Of a DNA stretch of 64,000 bases, positions 35,899 through 44,139 are shown piece after piece. The stretch is from contig CAWGDM010000009.1 in NCBI GenBank assembly GCA_963821345.1, positions 27,508 through 91,507 on the forward strand. Reading direction: 5' to 3'. The number at the start of each line of letters is the position of its first letter. Position 1 is the first letter of the stretch. This stretch comes from WHSW01 sp963821345 (GTDB lineage: Bacteria > Actinomycetota > Thermoleophilia > Solirubrobacterales > 70-9). The notes below the pieces were generated by a model. The model saw only the letters and a program-made list of their open reading frames with translations. It ran no database searches and was not told the DNA's origin. The position numbers and the translations under genes were made by a program.

Positions 35899-36345
35899 GT
35901 GAGCGGGCCCGACCATCGCGGTGCCTACAGGGGCCATCTGCAGTCGACCGTGGCGACCGCTGCCGCCCCCTACGGCTACACCCTGACGATCTGGACCTCC
36001 GGCGCGGTCGCCACCCACGACCGCGGCGTACCGACAGCGTGGGAGGCACTCTTGCTGTTGGCGGGCGCGGTGATCGGCTTCGGTTTGGTCGCCGCCGTTG
36101 CCTACGGGCGACCGAGCGGCCTGTTCGCGGCCGAGGCGCCGGCCGCGGTGCGGCTGTGGGGCGCCTTTCACCTGATCTCGGTCGGGCTCGCGATCGGCGC
36201 CTCGGCGCTGGTGGTCTCGATCATCGACAGCCCGATCGACTGGCTGCTCGTCGGCCTGGTCGCCACGGTCACCTACCTCGCCGTGGTCGCGGCGCAGTTC
36301 ACGATCGCCGACGAGCGAAGCGAGCGCTACCCTCACGCGCCGTGA
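35899..36345 (+). CDS. Membrane protein of unknown function
   Basis: 148 aa with about four membrane segments (starting near residues 25, 47, 88 and 112) and short charged ends. No family motif recognised. GTG start. Its stop overlaps the efp GTG start (GTGA), so translation of EF-P is coupled to it. Confidence 0.6.
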   Translation: MSGPDHRGAYRGHLQSTVATAAAPYGYTLTIWTSGAVATHDRGVPTAWEALLLLAGAVIGFGLVAAVAYGRPSGLFAAEAPAAVRLWGAFHLISVGLAIGASALVVSIIDSPIDWLLVGLVATVTYLAVVAAQFTIADERSERYPHAP

Positions 36346-36902
36346 TCTCCACCAACCAGTTCAAGAACGGCACTCACATCGAGGTCGAGGGCACGATCTG
36401 GCGGATCATGGACTTCCAGCACGTGAAGCCGGGCAAGGGCGGCGCCTTCGTGCGCACGAAGCTGAAGCGGGTCGAGGACGGCAACGTGGTCGACAAGACC
36501 TTCCGCGCCGGCGAGAAGTTCCGCCCGGTGCGCACCGAGAGCAAGCGGATGCAGTACCTCTACGACTCAGGTGACGCGGCGGTGTTCATGGACACCGAGT
36601 CCTACGACCAGCTCGAGCTGCAGCGCGACTCGATCGCCGAGGAGATGCAGTGGGTGCTGCCGAACGAGACCGTCGAACTGCTGCTGGTCGACGAGCGCCC
36701 ATCCGGAATCCAGGTCGCGAGCGCGGTCGACATGACCGTTACCCAGACCGACCCCGGGCTCAAGGGCGACACCGCCTCGGGCGGCGGCTACAAGCCCGCG
36801 ACCCTGGAGTCCGGCGTCGTCGTCCAGGTGCCGCTGTTCGTCAACGAGGGCGACCGCGTCCGCGTCGACACCCGCAGCGGCGAGTACGTCTCCCGCGCCT
36901 AG
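36342..36902 (+). CDS. efp: Translation elongation factor P
   Basis: 186 aa. Relieves ribosome stalling at polyproline. N-terminal KOW-like domain with the tip loop KPGKGGAFVRTKLK, so Lys32 is the expected functional residue; then two OB domains and the C-terminal VVVQVPLFVNEGDRVRVDTRSGEYVSR signature. Several proteins here are Pro-rich (for example 42491-43281), fitting a need for EF-P. A strong hairpin follows at 36945-36970. Confidence 0.97.
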   Translation: MISTNQFKNGTHIEVEGTIWRIMDFQHVKPGKGGAFVRTKLKRVEDGNVVDKTFRAGEKFRPVRTESKRMQYLYDSGDAAVFMDTESYDQLELQRDSIAEEMQWVLPNETVELLLVDERPSGIQVASAVDMTVTQTDPGLKGDTASGGGYKPATLESGVVVQVPLFVNEGDRVRVDTRSGEYVSRA

Positions 36903-36944
36903 CCCCTCACGCTCTCGGCGTACCCCGCACGCCACGCGCGCGCT

Positions 36945-36970
36945 GCATGCCGCCACTCTCGGCGGCATGC
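36945..36970 (+). terminator. Hairpin after efp
   Basis: GCATGCCGCC (36945-36954) and GGCGGCATGC (36961-36970) form a perfect 10-bp stem with loop ACTCTC. There is no T tract. It lies 43 nt after the efp stop and five bases before the first 44-bp direct repeat, so it may instead belong to that element. Confidence 0.5.
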
Positions 36971-36975
36971 CGGAC

Positions 36976-37019
36976 GAACGACGAGTTGGTACCGCCAGCC
37001 GGGAGAAACTCGTCGTTCG
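36976..37019 (+). repeat. 44-bp direct repeat, upstream copy (contains a 13-bp inverted repeat)
   Basis: About 80% identical (9 mismatches by hand) to 37927-37970, with the shared core TACCGCCAGCCGG. This copy also folds as a long hairpin: CGAACGACGAGTT (36975-36987) pairs with AACTCGTCGTTCG (37007-37019) around a 19-nt loop. Confidence 0.75.
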
Positions 37020-37050
37020 CCGCGATGGACGGGATCGGCGGGCGGCGGAC

Positions 37051-37956
37051 ATGGCGGCCGAGAGCTGGGGCATCCTCACCGCCGGGGAGCTTCACGCGTG
37101 TGGGTTCACCGATAACGCGATCGGTACCCGCAAACGCATCGGCTGGCTCCACCGGCTTCACCGCGGCGTCTACGCGCTCGGCCACGCCAACCCGCCCTGG
37201 GAGGGCACCCTCGTCGCCGCCGTCAAGGCTTGCGGACCGAACGCGGTGCTCAGTCATTGGTCGGCCGGCGAGCTATGGAAGATCGTCGACCGGCTCGGGC
37301 GCTTGCCGGATGTGACCGTGATCGGCTCCGGCACGCGTCGGCACCGAGGGATCCGGGTCCACCGCGCTGCGACGATCCCGCTTGAGCATCGTCGGATTGA
37401 GCACGGGATCCCCGTGACCTCGGTCGCATGGACGCTGCTCGACTTGGCGGCGACACTCAAGAGCCTCCGCCGGCTCCGCGCGGCGATCCGCCGCGCCATA
37501 GGCCTTGGCATCGTCACCCTCGGTCAGCTCGCCCTCCTACTTGCCCAATGCCCGGGTCGGCGGGGCGCCGGTCGCCTGCGGGCGGCGATCGCTCGAGGTG
37601 CGATCCCGACGAACAGCGACAAGGAGAGCCAGGTCTTCGACCTGATCGTCGCCGGCGGGTTCGTGCCGCCGGACGTCAACAAACCGCTGATTATCGGCGG
37701 TCGGCGCATCGTGCCCGATTTCCGCTGGCCCGAGGCGCGTCTGGTGCTCGAGCTCGACAGCGATGCGTGGCACAGCGACCCCCTCGCGCGAGCGGATGAC
37801 GCCGAGCGCCAGGCCGTGCTCGAGGCGCATGGGGAGACCGTCCTGCGCGCCCACTGGCTCGACGCAGTTGTCCACCTCGGCCGCCTCCACGCCCAGCTCG
37901 CCGAGGCCGGCGCTCCCCGCGCCACCGAAGGACGACTTCCTACCGCCAGCCGGTAG
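37051..37956 (+). CDS. DUF559-type endonuclease-fold protein with AbiEi-like N-terminal domain
   Basis: 301 aa from ATG 37051; ATG 36967 in the same frame would add 28 residues from within the upstream repeat. The N-terminal approximately 75 residues (GILTAGELHACGF, RIGWLHRLHRGVYALGH) look like the AbiEi/transcriptional-regulator winged-helix type. The C-terminal approximately 110 residues (DKESQVFDLIVAGGF, PDFRWPEARLVLELDSDAWH, VLRAHWLDAVVH) fit the DUF559/Vsr-like PD-(D/E)xK nuclease fold. Function is unproven. The gene is bracketed by 44-bp direct repeats, the second of which includes its stop codon, and it interrupts the conserved efp-nusB neighbourhood. Confidence 0.7.
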   Translation: MAAESWGILTAGELHACGFTDNAIGTRKRIGWLHRLHRGVYALGHANPPWEGTLVAAVKACGPNAVLSHWSAGELWKIVDRLGRLPDVTVIGSGTRRHRGIRVHRAATIPLEHRRIEHGIPVTSVAWTLLDLAATLKSLRRLRAAIRRAIGLGIVTLGQLALLLAQCPGRRGAGRLRAAIARGAIPTNSDKESQVFDLIVAGGFVPPDVNKPLIIGGRRIVPDFRWPEARLVLELDSDAWHSDPLARADDAERQAVLEAHGETVLRAHWLDAVVHLGRLHAQLAEAGAPRATEGRLPTASR

Positions 37957-37970
37957 CAACCCGTCTCTCG
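37927..37970 (+). repeat. 44-bp direct repeat, downstream copy
   Basis: Direct-orientation partner of 36976-37019, about 951 bp away. It has its own short hairpin, CTACCG-CCAGC-CGGTAG (37940-37956), and overlaps the last codons and stop of the DUF559-type gene. Confidence 0.75.
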
Positions 37971-38018
37971 TCGCGCCACGCGCGCTCCCGCCGCCCGGTT
38001 GCCTGCCAGACTCCGCCC

Positions 38019-38396
38019 ATGCGCCGCTCCGACCAACGCCGCGATGCCGTCTTCGCGCTCTACCAACGCGAGGTCACCGGCCGCCCGCTCGACGAGCAAC
38101 TCGCCGGTGCGAAGCCGTTCACGGTCGAGCTCGCCGAGGGCGCCGACGCGGAGCTCGATTCGCTCGACTCCGAGATCGGCCGCCTGTCGCAGGGCTGGGC
38201 CCTGGATCGGATCGCGGCGCTCGAACGCTCGATCATGCGGGTCTCGCTGTATGAGATGCGCCACGGGTTGCCCCCCGAGGTGGCGATCGACGAGGCGGTC
38301 AACATGGCGCGCGAGTACTGCGGCGCGGAGGCGCCCGGGTTTGTCAACGGGATCCTCGGCTCGGCGGCGCGCGAGCTGGAGGCGGCTCAATCGTGA
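38019..38396 (+). CDS. nusB: Transcription antitermination factor NusB
   Basis: 125-aa all-helical RNA-binding protein of the rRNA antitermination complex. RRDAVFALYQREVTG opens the protein, and ERSIMRVSLYEMRHG, VAIDEAVNMAREYCG and GFVNGILGSAAREL follow as in the family. CAGACT lies six bases before the ATG (leaderless pattern). Stop overlaps the next GTG (GTGA). Confidence 0.94.
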   Translation: MRRSDQRRDAVFALYQREVTGRPLDEQLAGAKPFTVELAEGADAELDSLDSEIGRLSQGWALDRIAALERSIMRVSLYEMRHGLPPEVAIDEAVNMAREYCGAEAPGFVNGILGSAARELEAAQS

Positions 38397-38581
38397 GCGG
38401 CGACGCGGCGAATCGGGTCAGGGAGCTGGCCACCAGGCTGGCCGGGCTGTCCGAGCGCCTGCGCGACCCCGAGCTCGCCGACGGCGAGGCGGCGGAGCTC
38501 GCCCGACAGGCGGCCGAGCTGGTCGGCGAGGCCGGCAACGAGATCGACCGGGCGCTGAGCGAGTCCGCCCAGGGTGACTGA
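38393..38581 (+). CDS. Small helical protein, possibly exodeoxyribonuclease VII small subunit-like
   Basis: 62 aa, two amphipathic helices rich in Ala/Glu/Leu (VRELATRLAGLSERL, ELARQAAELVGEAGNEIDRAL). Size, helical-hairpin design and position between nusB and an ispA-type gene match XseB, but the family's Leu-Glu signature is weak and xseA is not in the window. GTG start overlaps the nusB stop. The call is positional. Confidence 0.45.
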   Translation: MSGDAANRVRELATRLAGLSERLRDPELADGEAAELARQAAELVGEAGNEIDRALSESAQGD

Positions 38582-38595
38582 GGACTGAGGCTCGG

Positions 38596-39468
38596 TTGGG
38601 CGAGTATCCGGACGACCTGCGGGCGCTGGTCGAGGACTACCTGGAGGGCCTGCGGTTCTCGGACCTGGCGGCGACCGACGGGCTCGACCAGGCGATGCGC
38701 TACTCGCTGCTGGCCGGCGGCAAGCGGATCCGGCCGGTGCTCTGCCTGGCGGCGGCGCGGGCCGCCGGGACGGACCCGGCCGAGGTGCTGCCGGCCGCCG
38801 CCGCGATTGAGCTGATCCACACCTATTCGCTGATCCACGACGACCTGCCGGCGATGGACGACGACGAGCTGCGGCGCGGGCGCCCGACCTCGCACGTGGT
38901 CCACGGCGAGGACGTCGCCATCCTCGCCGGCGACGGTCTGTTCGCCGAGGCCATCGGCCTGTTCTGCAGGCACCAGACCGGCCCACCCGACCGGGTCCTG
39001 GCGGCGCTCGGCGAGCTCGCCCGCGCGACCGGGGTCACCGGGATGGTCGGTGGCCAGTTCGTCGACGTGACCGCGACGGTCGACCTCGGGGCCGAGGGGC
39101 TGCGCGAGCTGCACTCGCTGAAAACCGGCCGGCTGATCGCCGCTAGCGTCGTGATCCCGCTGCTGCTGGCCGGGCTCGACCACCGGCGCATGGACCCCTA
39201 CCGCCGGTTCGCCGAGGAGCTCGGCGTCCTATTCCAGATCGTCGACGACATCCTCGACGTGACCGGCTCCGACGAGCAGCTCGGCAAGCCCCAGGGCTCC
39301 GACGAGCGCCACGGCAAGCTCACATACGTGAGCTTGTTCGGCCTTGACCGTGCCCGCGAGCTGGCAGCCGAGTCGCACGCCAAGGCCCGCGGGGCGCTCG
39401 CCGATGCCGACGGCGACAGCGCCGACCTCGAGCTGGTCACCGACTTCATCCGCACCCGCCGGCGCTGA
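38596..39468 (+). CDS. ispA: Polyprenyl (farnesyl/geranylgeranyl) diphosphate synthase
   Basis: 290 aa. Head-to-tail trans-prenyltransferase: GGKRIRPVL, first Asp-rich motif DDLPAMDDDELRRGRPTSH (with the two-residue insertion of type II FPP synthases), GGQFVDV, LKTG, and second Asp-rich motif FQIVDDILDVTG. TTG start 14 nt after the XseB-like gene. It uses IPP/DMAPP made by the pathway that starts with dxs at 47365. Exact chain length cannot be read safely from the sequence. Confidence 0.9.
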   Translation: MGEYPDDLRALVEDYLEGLRFSDLAATDGLDQAMRYSLLAGGKRIRPVLCLAAARAAGTDPAEVLPAAAAIELIHTYSLIHDDLPAMDDDELRRGRPTSHVVHGEDVAILAGDGLFAEAIGLFCRHQTGPPDRVLAALGELARATGVTGMVGGQFVDVTATVDLGAEGLRELHSLKTGRLIAASVVIPLLLAGLDHRRMDPYRRFAEELGVLFQIVDDILDVTGSDEQLGKPQGSDERHGKLTYVSLFGLDRARELAAESHAKARGALADADGDSADLELVTDFIRTRRR

Positions 39469-39487
39469 GCCGCCCGTCGGGGCGGGC

Positions 39488-39694
39488 TCAGGGGAAGACG
39501 GTCTCGCCGCTGTCGCCGTCGGTGACCGTGATCGCCAGCGCCGGGCAGGACTCGGCGGCGGCGAGGATCTCCTCGTCGGTTCCGGGGCCGATCACGATCG
39601 CGGTCTCCTCGAGTGCGAACACGCCGGGCGCGACCGCGACGCAGTCGCCGTGCGCACAGCAGGCGGCCTCATCGATTGTCGGCACGTAGCTCAT
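39488..39694 (-). CDS. Single-cluster ferredoxin with CxxHxxC...CP motif
   Basis: 68 aa. Ligand pattern is C12-x2-H15-x2-C18 ... C50-P51, plus an extra C13. A His replaces the second Cys of a 4Fe-4S site, as in the CX2HX2CXnCP ferredoxins known from mycobacteria, so a 3Fe-4S or His-ligated cluster is likely. Its ATG overlaps the stop of the ferredoxin reductase gene upstream on this strand, so the pair is an electron-transfer module. Such ferredoxins usually serve P450s, but no P450 is present here. Confidence 0.85.
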   Translation of the reverse strand: MSYVPTIDEAACCAHGDCVAVAPGVFALEETAIVIGPGTDEEILAAAESCPALAITVTDGDSGETVFP

Positions 39695-40879
39695 CCCATT
39701 GCCTCCTCGTCTTCGTGTTCCGGCCGGGCGGGATGCCCGATCAGCTTTCGGATCGCCGCCAGTTCGCGCGGGCGGCCGACGGCGAGCCCGGCCACGGGCC
39801 GACCGCCGCGGGTGTAGGTGACGCAGAAGTCGCGAGCCGGAAGATCACCCGAGAAGCTGGCGCGGTCGGCGCACTCGGCGCGCCCGACGTACTGGATCCG
39901 CAGGCCGTGCTGGTCGCTCCAGAAGCTCGGCGGCGCCGGCTCTGCCGGGGGCGCGCCCAGCATCGAGAGGGCGGCGGCGACGCCCTGGCGGCTGGCGGCG
40001 TCCCAGTGCTCGGAGCGCACGTGAGCGCCCGCGAGCGTGTCCCAGGGCCGGGCCACGTCGCCCGCCGCCCAGATGTCCGGCAGAACGGTCCGGGCACCAC
40101 GGTCGGTTGGCACCCCGGCGGGGTCCAGCCCGCTCCTCTCGAGCCAGGCGGCGGCTGGGACAACCCCGATTCCGACCACGACCACGTCGCAGTCGAGCCG
40201 CTCGCCGCCCTCGAGCTCGATCCGCTCGACACGGCCATTGCCGCTCGCGCCCGCGATCCGGGCCGAGAGCAGCACCCGGGCTCCCTCGTTGCGATGCAGG
40301 TCGACGATCCAGCGCCCGATCCGCTCGCCGAGCAGGCTCGCGAGCGGCAGCTCGAGCGCCTCGACGATCGTCACCTCCGCACCGAGGCCGAGCGCGGTCG
40401 CGGCAACCTCCTGGCCGATGAAGCCGGCGCCGACCACGACCAGGCGGGCACCCGGGCTGAGCATCGAGCGCAGCCGGCGGGCGTCGGCGAGCGTCCGCAG
40501 CGAGAGCGCGTTCTCGAACCCGCTGAACTGCTGCAGCCGGCGTGGCGCCGCCCCGGTCGCGATCAGCAGCCGCTCGTAGCCGAGCCGCGAACCGTCGTCG
40601 AGCTCGACGCGACCGGCCGCCGGGTCGAGCGCCGCCGCCCGCCCGTCAATCAGCTCGACCGCTTCGTCGGCGTACCAGTCCGCGGGACGGAAGGCCGGGG
40701 ATTCGGCCCCGGCCCTGCCGCCGAGCAGCTCCTTGGAGAGCGGCGGGCGATCGTACGGGCGTTCGGGCTCGGCGCAGACGATCCTGACCGGCACCATCGA
40801 AGCCGCGGGTGCGCAGGGTCTCGGCGCAGCGCTGCGCCGCGAGGCCTCCTCCGACGATCAGGGTTCCCGCGTCGGTCAT
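39691..40879 (-). CDS. FAD-dependent ferredoxin/rubredoxin reductase-type oxidoreductase, frameshifted
   Basis: About 396 aa. N-terminal FAD site TLIVGGGLAAQRCAETLR from ATG 40879. A single extra base (one of C40788/C40789 on the + strand) breaks the frame; removing it joins RGFDGA to VRIVCAEPERPYDRPPLSKELL. The rest has ATGAAPRR, the NAD site VVVGAGFIGQEVAATALGLGAEVTIVE and IWAAGDVA (second FAD motif), the order of CamA/ThcD-type ferredoxin reductases. Transcribed with the ferredoxin and the membrane genes upstream. Confidence 0.86.
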
Positions 40880-41502
40880 GCGGCGCCGGCCTCGATTCCG
40901 GGGCGCGGTTCGGCCAGCCGCCGCGCAGGATGTCGTGTCGCCTTCGCGGCGGCTCGCTGGCGTCGCCGCCACGGCTCCGTCATCCGGATCGCGAGCAAGA
41001 TCGCGATCGGGGGCGCCGTGAGGAACAGCCAGGCGCGCAGCCAGGGGCTCGAGGCGTCGGTGCCCGAGCCGAGGGTGTGCGCGACCGCGAGCGCGTAGAC
41101 GACGATCGTCAGCCGGTGGGCCCGTCGCCACAGCCGGGCGCCGATCCGCCGCCTGGCGTAGAAGCTCAGCCCGAGCGCAGCCGCCAGATAGCCGGCGACG
41201 ATCCCGAGCCCGGTCCACAGCGGCCGGTAGTCGATCGCTCCCGGGATCGCGATCCCGGCGAGCCCCGGTCGCAGGAAGGCGTCGCCGAGCAGGGTGATCC
41301 CGTGGACGGCGATCGCGATCAGCCCCGCGAGCGCAGTGTGCTCGTGGATGGCGACCAGGGTTCGGGCGCGCCCGGGGCCGCGCATCAGCTTGCCCGCCAT
41401 CGTCAGCCCGATCCCGACCGAGATCGTGACCAGGACGAGCGCGACCAGGCCCGAGGCGCGGCTGGCCAGCCACCAGGCATGGTCTCCGACCCCGGGGCTC
41501 AC
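40876..41502 (-). CDS. Ferric-reductase-like transmembrane protein (haem-binding)
   Basis: 208 aa from GTG 41502, which overlaps the apbE stop (GTGA). About six membrane segments. His residues IHEHTAL, VHGITLLG, AHRLT and VAHTLG lie in or near the helices at spacings that fit two b-type haems in the ferric_reduct/YedZ fold. A basic C-terminal tail faces the cytosol. Next to ApbE and a ferredoxin reductase, it probably passes electrons across the membrane. A frame that fuses it to apbE is an artefact of overlapping frames. Confidence 0.78.
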   Translation of the reverse strand: MSPGVGDHAWWLASRASGLVALVLVTISVGIGLTMAGKLMRGPGRARTLVAIHEHTALAGLIAIAVHGITLLGDAFLRPGLAGIAIPGAIDYRPLWTGLGIVAGYLAAALGLSFYARRRIGARLWRRAHRLTIVVYALAVAHTLGSGTDASSPWLRAWLFLTAPPIAILLAIRMTEPWRRRQRAAAKATRHPARRLAEPRPGIEAGAA

Positions 41503-42494
41503 ACAGCCACCCGATCGCCCAGCAGCGACGCCGGCACCGTGATCGAGTACCGCGGAGTCGCGTCCAGCGGACCAATTCGCTCGACGCGCCCGTCCTCGTG
41601 CACGAGAAGGCCCCCGGTGGGCGCGAGCAGCTTCCGCGCTCGGTCGGCGCCGGAGAGCACCGCCGCCTTGGCCAGGGTCTCGGCTTCGACCGCGGTCTCG
41701 CCCAGGGCGGTCGCCGCGACCAGCCCGGTCCAGGCGGGCTCCCCGCTGGACGGGTCGAGCAGGTGGTGGGCGAAGCCGCCGCCGTCGCGGCGCCATACCC
41801 GCACGTTCAGTCCCGAGGTGGCGACGGCGCCGGACCCGAGGCGTATGCGGTACGAGAGCTCGCCGGTGAGCGGGTGCTCGACCAGGACCTCGAACGGGTC
41901 GGGACCGGGATCGGCGCCACCGACGCGAAGGTCGCCGCCGCAATTGACGACGTAGCGGCCGTAGCGGGCGAGGCGCTCGGCGAGCAGGTCGGCGGCGAGG
42001 CCCTTGCCGACCCCGCCGGTGTCGAAGCGGACCCCGGGCGGCCGGCGGATCACGCCGTACGCTTCGTCGACGGTGATCCGGGTCCAATCGCCACCCGGCC
42101 GCGGCCGCGCGGGCCGCCGCGGCGGAGCGAAGTCGAGCGCCTCGGTGAGCGAGGCGGGTTGCATCCCCTCCCGCGACTCGACGTAGCCCGCGGCCTCGAT
42201 CTCACCGACGAGGGTGGGGTCGACGAGGCCGTCGGTCCACCGCGCAGCCCAGATCCCGGCGCGGACGGCGTCGCGAAGCAGGGGGGAGGCCGGGACCGCC
42301 TCGCGCGGATCGTCGTTGAGCCGGCAGAGCTCGCTGTCGGGGCGAAACCGCGATAGGGCCTGCTCGAAGCGGTCGATGAACCGGCGACTGTCGCGGACCG
42401 CGTCGTCCGCCGAGGGGGCGCCCGCCGCGGGGCCGGAGACGATCAGCCGTACCTCGGACCCCATCGCCCGGAAGCTGAAGTCGCAGCCGCTCAT
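41499..42494 (-). CDS. apbE: FAD:protein FMN transferase ApbE
   Basis: 331 aa. Transfers FMN from FAD to Thr/Ser of target proteins outside the cytoplasm. MGSEVRLIVSG, RFEQALSRFRPDSELCRLN, DTGGVGKGLAADLLAERLARYG, NCGGDLRVGG and AHHLLDPSSGEPAWTGL are the family blocks, including the Mg-binding region. No clear signal peptide is visible. I found no FMN-accepting (D-x-x-S/T-GAT) motif in neighbouring proteins, so its target lies elsewhere or is unrecognised. Confidence 0.9.
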   Translation of the reverse strand: MSGCDFSFRAMGSEVRLIVSGPAAGAPSADDAVRDSRRFIDRFEQALSRFRPDSELCRLNDDPREAVPASPLLRDAVRAGIWAARWTDGLVDPTLVGEIEAAGYVESREGMQPASLTEALDFAPPRRPARPRPGGDWTRITVDEAYGVIRRPPGVRFDTGGVGKGLAADLLAERLARYGRYVVNCGGDLRVGGADPGPDPFEVLVEHPLTGELSYRIRLGSGAVATSGLNVRVWRRDGGGFAHHLLDPSSGEPAWTGLVAATALGETAVEAETLAKAAVLSGADRARKLLAPTGGLLVHEDGRVERIGPLDATPRYSITVPASLLGDRVAV

Positions 42495-42868
42495 GACGAA
42501 CTCGTGACGGGCGCGGCGGGGGCGGGGGCTGGAGCCGGTGCCGGCGCGGCGACCGGCGCGGGAGCCGGTGCCGGCGCCACCGTGGCGGCCGAGCTCGTCG
42601 CCGGGACGGCGGCCGTCGGCGTCGCCGTGCTCTTCGGCGGGTCGTGGACGACCCTGGTCGCGATCACGCGGCGGTCGATCACCGTCGGCCGCTTGGCCGC
42701 CACGGTCGCCGCCGCCTGGGAGCCGAGCGACGGGTCGTGGCCCGAGCTGAGCTGGAAGGCGAGGAACTCGAAGGCGACCAAAAAGCAGGCGACGGAGGCG
42801 AGCGCGGTCGAGAGGAAGCGCGGCCGCCGAGCCGGCTCCCGACGGGTGTCGGAGCTCGGCTCAGTCAT
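42491..42868 (-). CDS. Ala/Pro-rich single-pass membrane protein
   Basis: 125 aa. Cytoplasmic Arg-rich start, one membrane segment (about residues 19-40), then an extracellular tail that becomes a nearly pure Ala/Pro repeat (APAPAPAPV) and ends TSSS. Overlaps apbE (ATGA) and the similar gene upstream. The layout recalls a TonB-like spacer, but no TonB domain is present. Function unknown. Confidence 0.6.
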   Translation of the reverse strand: MTEPSSDTRREPARRPRFLSTALASVACFLVAFEFLAFQLSSGHDPSLGSQAAATVAAKRPTVIDRRVIATRVVHDPPKSTATPTAAVPATSSAATVAPAPAPAPVAAPAPAPAPAPAAPVTSSS

Positions 42869-43281
42869 CCTCGCCGCCTTCGTTCTCGGAGCCGCCGTCG
42901 TCGCCGTAGGAGGACGTTCCGGAGCCCGAGGCGCCGGAGCTGCCGCTGGTGTGCGTGGTAACCGGCGCCGAGCTCGTCTGGCTGACCGGCGTCGCGGCGG
43001 CAGGAGCCGGGGCGGGAGCCGCAGCGGGCGCGGGCGGCGCGGCGGCGGCAGGAGCCGAGCCGGCCGGAGGGGTTCCCGCGGCCGCTGCCTCGGTTGCCTT
43101 CGGGTGGGGCCGCACGTGCTTGGTCCGATGGATCACCTCCGTGCGCACCCGCGGCTTCTGGTGGGCCACGGCCGCCTGGGTCGCGGTAGTGGCCGCTTCG
43201 TTGCTGCCGAGCGCATAACCGGCCAGGCCGCCGAGCCCGACGATTACCGCTGCCGGTTGCGATCTTGATCCCGATGGTCAC
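42865..43281 (-). CDS. Ala/Pro/Ser-rich membrane protein, probably frameshifted
   Basis: The last 102 residues (AHQKPRVRTEVIHRTKHVRPHPK, an Ala/Pro run, then an acidic Gly/Ser/Asp tail) read in one frame. The likely N-terminus MTIGIKIATG (GTG 43281) is in another frame. Between them lies AVIVGLGGLAGYALGSNEA, a good membrane segment, reached by a +1 or -2 shift near 43253-43258. Same architecture as the next gene in the operon, so the two may be distant paralogues. First gene of the six-gene operon, divergent from the two-component system. Confidence 0.5.
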   Translation of the reverse strand: MTIGIKIATGSGNRRARRPGRLCARQQRSGHYRDPGGRGPPEAAGAHGGDPSDQARAAPPEGNRGSGRGNPSGRLGSCRRRAARARCGSRPGSCRRDAGQPDELGAGYHAHQRQLRRLGLRNVLLRRRRRLRERRRRG

Positions 43282-43424
43282 GGTCTCGCTCTCCTTGTCT
43301 CGAAGGTCCGATTGAGGCGATTGTGCGCGGCACCCGGGAAGAGGTCGCGAAGGCGCGGGTAAAGAGTTGGACAAGCTTCCGCGAGCCCACCCGGAGAGAG
43401 TTCGGCGGCGACTACAGTGGGCCC

Positions 43425-44139
43425 ATGGCCCAGGCAAATAGCGGCCTCGTGCTGTTCGTCGAGGACGAGGACGCGATCTCGGCGCCGTTCACGAAGGTGC
43501 TCGAGCGCGAGGGCTTCGAGTCGGTCGTCGCCCGCACCGCCGCCGAGGCGCTCGAGGTCGCCGGCCGGATCGAGCCCGATCTGGTCCTGCTCGACCTGAA
43601 CCTCCCCGACGGCGATGGGCGCGACGTCTGCCGGGCGCTGCGCCGGGACTCGGACGTGCCGATCGTGATGCTCACGGCCCGTGGCACCGAGCTCGACCGG
43701 GTGGTCGGCCTGGAGATGGGTGCCGACGACTACGTCGTCAAGCCGTTCAGCGGCCCAGAGGTGATCTCAAGGATCCGCGCCGTCCTGCGCCGGACGCGCG
43801 CCGCGGGACGGCCTTTCGAGCCCGCGTTCTCGATCGGCGGCCTCGAGCTCGACGTGGCCGCGCGTACCGCAAGCCTCGACGGGCACGAGCTCGAGCTGAC
43901 CCGCAAGGAGTTCGACCTGCTCGCCGAGCTTGCCCGCCACGTCGGCACGGTTGTCACCCGCGAGGACCTGATGTCGCGGGTCTGGGACACGAACTGGTTC
44001 GGCTCGACCAAGACGCTCGACGTCCACATCGGGTCGCTGCGCCGCAAGCTGGGCGACGATCCCGCTGCAGCCGCGGCGGATCCAGACCGTCCGAGGCGTC
44101 GGCTTCCGCTTTCTCGATCCGGGGGCCGAGGGCCGATAA
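43425..44139 (+). CDS. OmpR-family response regulator, frameshifted near its C-terminus
   Basis: About 238 aa. Receiver domain with FVEDED (acidic pocket), phospho-acceptor Asp57 in LVLLDLNLPDGDG, LTARG and VKPF; then an OmpR/PhoB winged helix (ELTRKEFDLLAELARHVG, VHIGSLRRKLGDDP). The expected end RRIQTVRGVGFRFLDPGAEGR appears one frame over, showing an extra G at 44070. With it removed the gene stops at TAA 44137-44139. As written, the frame runs on through the kinase, an artefact. Confidence 0.86.

Noticed and set aside
40876..42087. One long protein combining ApbE-region sequence with the ferric-reductase-like domain
   Set aside because: The N-terminal part is Arg/Pro-rich shadow of apbE. 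The real membrane protein starts at GTG 41502 with a GTGA overlap.
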